Assembly: GCA_947463385.1 (NCBI GenBank)
Contig: CANHSL010000019.1
Span: 1-33,340, forward strand
Direction of reading: 5' to 3'
From: Flavobacteriales bacterium
Lineage (GTDB): Bacteria; Bacteroidota; Bacteroidia; Flavobacteriales_D; Crocinitomicaceae
Length of the DNA stretch: 33,340 nt
Under the pieces are notes generated by a model. It worked only from the letters and a program-made list of their open reading frames with translations. It did not search any database and was not told the origin of the DNA. A program made the translations under genes and the position numbers. Of this stretch, positions 17,965 through 24,229 are shown piece after piece. Every line of letters starts with the position of its first letter. Position 1 is the first letter of the stretch.

Positions 17965-19155
17965 ATGAAGCGAATGCATATAAATTATCGAATTTCTTTA
18001 GGTAGTTATATTCTCACATCTTTATTTGTGATTGTAGGTTTGAATACGGTTGGTGCAACAACTAATCGACCGGTTTTATTGACACGTTATTCCTTAGAAA
18101 CTTATTTGCCTGAGATTGGTGATCAAGGTGATGTTGGTTCTTGTGTGGGTTGGGCCGCTACGTATTATGGATTAACTATTGTGAAACGCATCGAACACGG
18201 TCAGAATTATCCAGTCTTTTCAGCCTTGAGCACCTATAATCGCTATTGTTTTTTTTACGATAAGAATCCATGTTATGGCGGTTCTCAAATCGACGGCAGT
18301 TTAGAGGTCTTAAAGAAATACGGCAGCCCACTAATGAAAGACTATGCCTTGCAAAATTGCGCGCATGATCCGGACAAGAAAATATACAATGACCGATTAT
18401 ATGATTATGAGCGACTGCAGCACATGAATTATCTTCAAATCAAAGCGGCCATTTCCAATAATCGTCCCGTTGTTATTGGTATGAATGTATACGCTGGGGG
18501 TAAAGGAAATAGTTTAAACACTAAGTTTCTAGACACGAATGGGGTGATTAAAATAGAGAATTTCAATGCGGATTTTGCGGTTGCAGGTCATGCGATGTGC
18601 ATTATTGGGTATGATGATCAGGTTGGTGGAGGAGCCTTTAAATTGGTAAATAGTTGGGGTAAAGAATGGGGTAAGAACGGTTTTTGTTGGCTTCGCTACA
18701 AGGACCTTGAAATTCTTCGAGCAGCCTTTTCCTTAATTCCTAACGACCTAGCGCAACCGAATAGTACATCAACGTTTAAAACGCGTTCCATGGAACTGTT
18801 AAACAGTTCAGTGAAAAATTACTACATATCGTATGGAATGACAAATTCTGATGGAATTCAAGAGGCTCGTGGTTGGTATTATATTCCATCCGGTGAATCA
18901 CGAAAAATCAATATAGCGAATCGCGATAAAAATGAAGTGTATTATTTGCTAATGGATGAAGACGGTCAAGTGTTCGAATCAAAAATTAAGGCCGTAAATA
19001 TAGCGACAGATCGAGATAAGTATTTTGATTCTAAGCTGAAGCAAGATGGAAAGGGGTACACTGATTTTTCGTATTTTTCTTTTACTCCAAGTAATAAAAA
19101 GAAAACCCAGCAATTATTCATTACTGGGTCCTCCGTTCCGAAAATATCTGATTAA
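17965..19155 (+). CDS. Exported papain-like C1 peptidase (copy C)
   Basis: 396 residues. The N-terminal hydrophobic stretch (YILTSLFVIVGLNTVGA) is a signal peptide; the start could be Met1 or Met4. The papain domain covers about 40-250 with Gln54, Cys60 (GDQGDVGSCVGWAATYYG), His209 (AVAGHAMCIIGYDD) and Asn229 (LVNSWGKEWGKNGFCWL). The C-terminal module after about 265 contains YYISYGMTNSDGIQEARGWY, the DUF1036-like block shared with copies A and B. It is clearly the closest paralog of copy B, though it lacks about 35 residues between the membrane segment and the peptidase domain. The stop overlaps the stop of the convergent outer-membrane protein gene by 4 bases. Confidence 0.9.
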   Translation: MKRMHINYRISLGSYILTSLFVIVGLNTVGATTNRPVLLTRYSLETYLPEIGDQGDVGSCVGWAATYYGLTIVKRIEHGQNYPVFSALSTYNRYCFFYDKNPCYGGSQIDGSLEVLKKYGSPLMKDYALQNCAHDPDKKIYNDRLYDYERLQHMNYLQIKAAISNNRPVVIGMNVYAGGKGNSLNTKFLDTNGVIKIENFNADFAVAGHAMCIIGYDDQVGGGAFKLVNSWGKEWGKNGFCWLRYKDLEILRAAFSLIPNDLAQPNSTSTFKTRSMELLNSSVKNYYISYGMTNSDGIQEARGWYYIPSGESRKINIANRDKNEVYYLLMDEDGQVFESKIKAVNIATDRDKYFDSKLKQDGKGYTDFSYFSFTPSNKKKTQQLFITGSSVPKISD

Positions 19156-20048
19156 AAATCTGCGTGTCCTTTTTTGTTCAAGGTTGGTATATTGTAACGA
19201 ATTCCACTGGCTGAACCAATTCCCGGACTAAATTTAACCCCCGCCTTAGGAATTGAATTGATGGATAGTTGCGGACGTAATTCAGAGTAAATCATCCATG
19301 GTTTCCAAAATGCACGTTTCGTCCCTAAGCGGAAATTAATACCAAGGGGCACATAAAGATTTGCTCCCCAATTCATAGGGTTCTTGTATGACTCACTTTC
19401 ATGTGTGGTCGTTTGGTTGCCTGCATACGAACCATATCCTTGATAGCTGTTCGTGTATTCTGTGTAGTGTAAGGAGGTTCTGGATTGATAAGATAAACCA
19501 AATGACATACCTGCCCCAGCAGAAAATGCCCAACGTTCACCGGCATTCATTTCCCAAACATAGGCCGCTTCTAAGCGAATTTGTTGGTTGGTGTAATTTC
19601 CAAATACATTTCTGCTAACCGTTGAATCTACAAAGGTCATGCTACCATTTTGTGATGAAATTAAGGTGTCCACCACATGGGTTTCGTAATACGACCCATA
19701 TGCACTCATCAATTGATTGGAGAAATTAGATAATCCCAAACGTAAGGTGCCTTGACATTTAGGTAGTGATAAACCAACTTGTAGGGATTGGAAGGATGAA
19801 TTGGTTTGCATGCCCATACTGAATGGATAATTAAAGTTGTAGTACCCCATTTCACTTTCGTAATTACTGAAATCCTTCATTAAAATAGACGAACCAGGCG
19901 CCAAGGGTGCAAAGTCAGTAATGTTTGAAGGTGTGAAACCAAATTGTTGGTAGGCTCCACTCGATAAATGCACCTGTGTAAGTTTAACTTGACCAAATGC
20001 GGTGATGGACGCCCCAAGGAATCCGAGAAAAATAAACGTTTTTTTCAT
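19152..20048 (-). CDS. Outer-membrane beta-barrel protein
   Basis: 298 residues. The signal peptide is MKKTFIFLGFLGASITAFGQ. The mature protein has many alternating hydrophobic/aromatic strands and Gly-, Ser- and Tyr-rich turns typical of outer-membrane barrels (WAFSAGAGMSFGLSYQS, WGANLYVPLGINFRLG), with a loop rich in Tyr, Gly and Thr near residues 195-220. The last residue is Phe, as in many barrels. No specific family is recognised. It starts 64 bases after the stop of the deacetylase-family gene. It overlaps C1 peptidase C tail to tail by 4 bases; whether it belongs functionally to the protease cluster is unclear. Confidence 0.75.
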   Translation of the reverse strand: MKKTFIFLGFLGASITAFGQVKLTQVHLSSGAYQQFGFTPSNITDFAPLAPGSSILMKDFSNYESEMGYYNFNYPFSMGMQTNSSFQSLQVGLSLPKCQGTLRLGLSNFSNQLMSAYGSYYETHVVDTLISSQNGSMTFVDSTVSRNVFGNYTNQQIRLEAAYVWEMNAGERWAFSAGAGMSFGLSYQSRTSLHYTEYTNSYQGYGSYAGNQTTTHESESYKNPMNWGANLYVPLGINFRLGTKRAFWKPWMIYSELRPQLSINSIPKAGVKFSPGIGSASGIRYNIPTLNKKGHADF

Positions 20049-20112
20049 TGGTAGTTTTTTTAATGAGACACCTGAAACGATAAAAAGTTACATGTAGTAT
20101 ATAAAAATTAAA

Positions 20113-21045
20113 TTAAGCCGCTTGCGCCTCGGTTACCTCACACATGATCGATCTACAGCGTTCAATGGAGGCGAGATGAAGGTCTAGCACGATGTTATAA
20201 TCATCTTTTCGGTATCCACCGAATAGGGCTAAGGTAACGGGAAGGGGTTTGCCTATTTCGAGCGAAACCTCATTCACCCAGGTGCTAAAGAGTTCAGCAC
20301 ATGCTATCCAATGAGCCGTATCGCACTGTCCACCAAGGTCATCATCTATATGACTGTCTGCTCCATGCGCAAAGACTACGTAATGGACCTTACCTTCCAG
20401 AATTCGACGTTTTACCCGTTCCAGTTTGAATTTAAAGTCTTGAAGATATTTTTCATTATATCCGATGGGATTTACGTTGCAATCCCATGGAATGGCCTTG
20501 TTGATGCGTGGATCAAAACCTCTTGAATCTTCTATGCTATTTCCAAAGTGACCATCTAAATCTAACCAAGCACCTGAAACCCCGAGTTCATCATAAAGTT
20601 TTAAGGAGGCGATAACTTGCCCCGAAAAGGTACAGAAGCCTTGACCTGAAGTGGGTCTTGCATGGTGCATTCCCGAAACGGGTGCAAAGCATAATTGGTC
20701 GGGATGTTCGAGGCTGTGTTTGATGGCATGATAGATGGCACTGTTGGTATAGGTCACGCTTGTCGCTAAATTCTCAGACCATGGGATGCCATTCGATCGG
20801 TAATTACCGGTTTTGTTAAAGAAATTGGATACGTATTCTTCCGTATGTGCCAGCAAAAATTCTTCTTGTTTAAACGGTGGAAAATCGGAGTGCACTTCGA
20901 AATGGGTTTGCAGTTCACTGCGCTCAATTTTCTGCATGAGTAAGTATGGCTTAAGTGGCGATTGAGAGTAAGAATGTTCTCGGATGGAATCAAAGCATAC
21001 TTGCTTGTCCGTGTAGAAGGTGGAAATGGTCTGTTTTCTTTGCAT
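20113..21045 (-). CDS. Histone-deacetylase-superfamily zinc hydrolase
   Basis: 310 residues from the chosen start. The fold signature is complete: PVSGMHHARPTSGQGFC carries the paired active-site His (127-128), LDLDGHFGNS carries metal ligands Asp164 and His166, and FAHGADSHIDDDLGG carries metal ligand Asp230. Bacterial members deacetylate acetylpolyamines, acetoin-related or other small amides; the substrate cannot be read from the sequence. I chose the ATG at 21045 because the family normally begins almost directly with ISTFYTDK, and a near-consensus -7 box (AACCTTTG, 21085-21078) lies in front of it. A further in-frame ATG at 21102 would add 19 residues. A terminator for the preceding gene lies at 21130-21155, so this is probably its own transcription unit. 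Confidence 0.85.
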   Translation of the reverse strand: MQRKQTISTFYTDKQVCFDSIREHSYSQSPLKPYLLMQKIERSELQTHFEVHSDFPPFKQEEFLLAHTEEYVSNFFNKTGNYRSNGIPWSENLATSVTYTNSAIYHAIKHSLEHPDQLCFAPVSGMHHARPTSGQGFCTFSGQVIASLKLYDELGVSGAWLDLDGHFGNSIEDSRGFDPRINKAIPWDCNVNPIGYNEKYLQDFKFKLERVKRRILEGKVHYVVFAHGADSHIDDDLGGQCDTAHWIACAELFSTWVNEVSLEIGKPLPVTLALFGGYRKDDYNIVLDLHLASIERCRSIMCEVTEAQAA

Positions 21046-21129
21046 AAGCTGTTTGTGTTTTAGGTTAATATTCACTGCAAAGGTTCCAATGAATTCATCC
21101 ATTTACCCATTGCTTGCAACCTTGTAACA

Positions 21130-21155
21130 TAAAAAAAGCCGCCCGAAAGCGACTT
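21130..21155 (-). terminator. Factor-independent terminator after the UVR-motif gene
   Basis: On the - strand a 7-bp stem AAGTCGC/GCGGCTT (one G-T pair) with a six-base loop is followed by a run of T residues (21137-21131). It sits 27 bases beyond the stop of the gene at 21182-22066 and before the deacetylase gene, in the right orientation for both. Confidence 0.8.
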
Positions 21156-21181
21156 CCTTAATAGCATATTAAACAAACAAA

Positions 21182-22066
21182 TTATTTGGTGTTCAGGAAT
21201 TCGTCAATTGATCGTATGGAATGGTGATGCGCCCTAATTAGTTCGATGTCTCGATCGATGTGACAATTCACTAAGCGTTCGATTAAGCGTTTTTTAGTAT
21301 GCAGTAGCTCTTCTTTAAACGTACTTAAAAAATGATCATCACGTTCGGGAAATTCAGTTAAGAGCCTATATAATTCCGAAAGCATTGGCCAGGTACTCGG
21401 AAGGCGTTCCGTTTGAATGAACCAATCCAACAGTGGGGTTTTAAGCTGTGCAAGTTCATCGATTAGCGCCTTTTCTTCACTTCGTAAGTCACTGGCTTGC
21501 TCATAGCGTTGGTTTCGAATGCAATCCTGCTTGCGCACGGCCAGCTGTGCCAAGGCTAATTTGCAGGTGAGAATCTTAATTCGTAGTTCGTTAAAGTCTT
21601 CGGTGGTCAGTGTACAGGGCTGTATCGCTTCGTGACTGCCTAAGGAGAAGGGGGTGGTTTTCCAGGAGGAAAAGTCCAGTTGATAGAAATTAAAAAAGGT
21701 ACCGGGTGCTTCGCGTTCAATAACATCCATGCAGCGTGTGTTGTCTGGAATCCGCGGAAACACGAGGGTGAAATTTTTAGATTCTCCTGCGTGATTAAAG
21801 TAATGCTTGTCGGGAGCGATGGGGATATTTATGGCTTCGAGCAACTTGAACTTATCATGCCCAGCATTGATTCTAATAAAGGTTTCTGGATGAATTTGTA
21901 TCCACCCACCTTTGTTATATTTCTTCGGTGCGAAATAGATAAAATCAATTCGGGTTTCTGTATCGGTTAGTTCAATACATGAAACATGGAGTTCTCCCAT
22001 TCGAATGGGATTTGGGTTGTACAAACGCAGTCCCTGCGTAGGATTTTTTTCATCAGTTGGATTCAT
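21182..22066 (-). CDS. UVR-motif protein of unknown function
   Basis: 294 residues, no signal peptide or membrane segment, so cytoplasmic. Residues about 20-140 form a beta-rich region of unknown family. Residues about 178-208 carry a UVR-like helix hairpin (RNQRYEQASDLRSEEKAL), the coiled interaction motif found in UvrB, UvrC and some Clp/McsA proteins. The C-terminal part is helical and charged (TFKEELLHTKKRLIERL). The UVR motif suggests a protein-protein contact, but the rest does not resemble UvrB or UvrC, so a repair role should not be assumed. A terminator follows the gene, and a candidate -7 box (22084-22091) and an inverted repeat precede it. Confidence 0.65.
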   Translation of the reverse strand: MNPTDEKNPTQGLRLYNPNPIRMGELHVSCIELTDTETRIDFIYFAPKKYNKGGWIQIHPETFIRINAGHDKFKLLEAINIPIAPDKHYFNHAGESKNFTLVFPRIPDNTRCMDVIEREAPGTFFNFYQLDFSSWKTTPFSLGSHEAIQPCTLTTEDFNELRIKILTCKLALAQLAVRKQDCIRNQRYEQASDLRSEEKALIDELAQLKTPLLDWFIQTERLPSTWPMLSELYRLLTEFPERDDHFLSTFKEELLHTKKRLIERLVNCHIDRDIELIRAHHHSIRSIDEFLNTK

Positions 22067-22083
22067 AATAAGAATTTAGAAAC

Positions 22084-22141
22084 CAAAGATTGATAAAATA
22101 ACTCAACCTAAATCAATTACTCCGTATACTATGTACGGGGT
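22084..22141 (-). promoter_or_regulatory. Candidate promoter with upstream inverted repeat for the UVR-motif gene
   Basis: On the - strand AATCTTTG (22091-22084) matches TAnnTTTG at seven of eight bases, with a TTG at 22116-22114 as a possible -33 element. Immediately upstream, 22119-22141 is an imperfect palindrome with CCGTA (22122-22126) opposite TACGG (22134-22138). It lacks a T run, so it looks more like a protein-binding site than a terminator. Confidence 0.3.
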
Positions 22142-22154
22142 ATTAAAAAACTAA

Positions 22155-23189
22155 TTATTGTTGGTGGTGATAGCGATTGGCAAAGCGAATATTTCGCACA
22201 TCATTTACACGGACTCCATTACTAATTAGCACTTCTTGGGCCTTTTTTCGGGTAAATTGTCTCAGATAGAAGGGTTCATTAACTACAAAATGATGAATGG
22301 CATGCGTTGCTCCGAAAAAGAAGCAAAACCATTGCATGGGGTAACTCCACCACGGCATAAACACTTGCACTTGCTGTATCACATTTCCGTGTTCTACATC
22401 GCCATTATAATGCATATTAGAAGATACAAAATGCAGAGCGAATTGTCGAATCAAGTTAGGAACAACTAACAGCACCATCAGGGGATAAATCCAGGATAGG
22501 AATGCATCGAATTGGGGGAGGGGATAACCCATCCACTGAAGTATATTAAGTACTTCAAATGCATACCAAAGGATGGTTAGGGGAACCCCAAAAGGTAGAA
22601 GTCCAACCAAAACGGTTCGAATGATTAAACGAAGGTCGTTTTTGCTCAGATTTCCTTTGTTATATTCTATCAATATTTCCTTTCTCAGTCTTGGCATTCG
22701 GATGATTCCAGAAAGTAATAAATCAGGTAGAACCAATAAGCGTAGGATCGAAAATCGATCGCCGTTGGTTATTCCTCGTTCTTCAATGTCGAAGGGCATC
22801 CCGGAGTGTTGGTGATGAAAGTGGTGCCAATACTTCCGAATCCATGGATTTAAACTGATGGGACGAAACAGGTATACGCCCAACATCATCACGTTATACA
22901 TGGCTTTGTTTCGTTTGAAATATAATTCGTGGATGAGGTCATGCTCCAACTCGTGTAGCATCGAGGTAAGAAATGCAATAAGTATTATGGATATCCACGT
23001 AGGAACCAGGTCCATAAACCAAAACCAAGCCGTGGCGATGATCAGTGCATTACTGAGCAACATGATACTAAGTCCAATAAAGTCTTGGTGATTGGTCCAT
23101 GTATGAGCTGCACGGTATCGTCCATAGAGGGATCTAAGCTCCGATATAATCGTTTTTATTTGTTCTTGTGCGTGTTGGTTTACAGCCAT
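22155..23189 (-). CDS. Membrane fatty-acid desaturase family protein
   Basis: About 344 residues. The three His boxes that bind the di-iron centre are present: HELEHDLIHE near residue 80, WHHFHHQHSG near 120, and THAIHHF near 290. Hydrophobic pairs lie around residues 38-80 and 190-250, giving the usual four-helix membrane topology. The expected reaction is O2-dependent desaturation or hydroxylation of an acyl chain or related lipid; substrate and position are unknown. I chose ATG 23189 (MAVNQHAQEQ), 11 bases after the DUF4249 stop; an upstream in-frame ATG at 23213 would overlap that gene by 13 bases. It is probably co-transcribed with the DUF4249 gene. Confidence 0.85.
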   Translation of the reverse strand: MAVNQHAQEQIKTIISELRSLYGRYRAAHTWTNHQDFIGLSIMLLSNALIIATAWFWFMDLVPTWISIILIAFLTSMLHELEHDLIHELYFKRNKAMYNVMMLGVYLFRPISLNPWIRKYWHHFHHQHSGMPFDIEERGITNGDRFSILRLLVLPDLLLSGIIRMPRLRKEILIEYNKGNLSKNDLRLIIRTVLVGLLPFGVPLTILWYAFEVLNILQWMGYPLPQFDAFLSWIYPLMVLLVVPNLIRQFALHFVSSNMHYNGDVEHGNVIQQVQVFMPWWSYPMQWFCFFFGATHAIHHFVVNEPFYLRQFTRKKAQEVLISNGVRVNDVRNIRFANRYHHQQ

Positions 23190-23200
23190 GTAGTTTGAGC

Positions 23201-24136
23201 TTAAGGAATGCAATAAAGGGTGTCATACCAGGTTCCGTATCCTGCCCAAATCCCTAAGGCGCCGTTGCTGATGTTACTTGGAATTAATACGGGCGATGAA
23301 AAGGGACTGCCATTGCTTTCCATTTGCGACCTCATTTTATCGAAATAGTTATAAACGGGGATTTCAATGTGAGAAAATCTAATGACCACACTGTCTCCAT
23401 ATTTAAAATGGCGTTTGAACCCGGAGGGGTAGGTGCTGTCTTTTTCGGGATACCGGGTATCAAAATCTATGGTTAGCCCATTGAAAAATTCATCACTGAA
23501 ATATGAAGAACCGCCATGTCTAAATCGATAATCCTTAGGTTGTCCATTAACCGAAGTAATGATTTTCGATTCCCATCGATAGGCATTCACTTGAGAAACT
23601 GGATCTGAAAGTACAGCCAAACAAAGTCCGAAGGTGTTGTTTTCTTGATCTGGTATCCATGAAAGGGAGGTTAATGGCACGGGGGCACGGATTGACGTAG
23701 TTGCGCTGTAATCGTCGCCATCGTAGGCAATGTCTAAGGTGTAGGATTTTCCTTCTTCCCCGAGGCATGCAGGATCAAGCGTTGAATATACTTTTATCGG
23801 AAAGAACGTAAGGGCGTTTAATTCTAGGTTGAGCATTTCTGCGAGTGTGATTTGGCTCGCAAGCGGTAATTCACTTGGAGCAAAGAGCGACAGTGGATAG
23901 GTAATGTTTCCGGAACGAACTGTCACGGTTGCATTCGTGATATTCGAGGAAAAATAGGAGGCTAAATCGGTAGGATTATATAAATATTGGGACTGCATCA
24001 GCAGTACGATGGGCGCGCCATGCGTTTCTATTCGTGCATCTACCACCAACTTCGCCTCTTCAGCTGGAATATCAATTGTTACCTCCTTTGTACAAGAGAA
24101 TAAAAACAAGCATAAAAAGGGGATCCAATAACGCAT
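23201..24136 (-). CDS. DUF4249-family lipoprotein
   Basis: 311 residues. The N-terminus is a lipoprotein signal (MRYWIPFLCLFLFSC, lipobox Cys15). After it comes IDIPAEEAKLVVDARIETHG, the typical DUF4249 opening, then beta-rich sequence with ATVTVRSGNITYPL and YTLDIAYDGDDYSATTSI. DUF4249 proteins are Bacteroidota surface or periplasmic lipoproteins usually encoded next to a TonB-dependent receptor; no receptor is adjacent here, and the downstream gene is a desaturase. Function unknown. It begins 46 bases after a terminator; a weak promoter (TATTCTTC at 24163-24156, with TTTG at 24186-24183, 19 bases apart) would overlap that terminator. Confidence 0.8.
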   Translation of the reverse strand: MRYWIPFLCLFLFSCTKEVTIDIPAEEAKLVVDARIETHGAPIVLLMQSQYLYNPTDLASYFSSNITNATVTVRSGNITYPLSLFAPSELPLASQITLAEMLNLELNALTFFPIKVYSTLDPACLGEEGKSYTLDIAYDGDDYSATTSIRAPVPLTSLSWIPDQENNTFGLCLAVLSDPVSQVNAYRWESKIITSVNGQPKDYRFRHGGSSYFSDEFFNGLTIDFDTRYPEKDSTYPSGFKRHFKYGDSVVIRFSHIEIPVYNYFDKMRSQMESNGSPFSSPVLIPSNISNGALGIWAGYGTWYDTLYCIP

Positions 24137-24186
24137 GGTTAAAGGTAAGCAATCCGAAGAATATCTATGGATAATATAGGCACAAA

Positions 24187-24210
24187 AAAAGCACCTCGAA
24201 AGGTGCTTTT
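24187..24210 (-). terminator. Strong factor-independent terminator of the T9SS-associated operon
   Basis: Stem GCACCT (24191-24196) and AGGTGC (24201-24206) with loop CGAA, extended by flanking A and T residues. On the - strand it ends in seven T residues. It lies about 20 bases beyond the stop of the OmpA-family gene, the last gene of the operon. The flanks are nearly symmetrical, so it may also stop + strand transcripts. Confidence 0.88.
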
Positions 24211-24229
24211 GATTTTCAGTCCTACGTGA

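Larger units (their letters stand above)
11233..19155. repeat. Tandem duplication of a divergent WG-repeat/C1-peptidase gene pair
   Basis: Unit 1 (11233-15239) and unit 2 (15240-19155) have the same layout: a WG-repeat gene on the - strand (887 and 886 codons) and a C1 peptidase gene on the + strand (431 and 396 codons), starting back to back 47 and 64 bases apart. The WG proteins align end to end and the peptidases share all catalytic blocks and the C-terminal module. DNA identity is visible in conserved blocks but many third positions differ, so the duplication is old. Confidence 0.8.

Noticed and set aside
8277-19155. T9SS C-terminal sorting domains on the C1 peptidases
   Set aside because: Their C-termini lack both type A and type B signatures; the type B signature is clear only in the protein at 26999-29311.
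1-19155. Mobile element or integrated island boundaries around the protease cluster
   Set aside because: No integrase, transposase, tRNA or flanking direct repeat was found on the right side, and the left side is outside the window.
21182-22066. A DNA-repair (UvrB/UvrC-related) assignment from the UVR motif
   Set aside because: Only the short helix hairpin matches; there is no helicase, nuclease or HhH region, and UVR motifs occur in other proteins.
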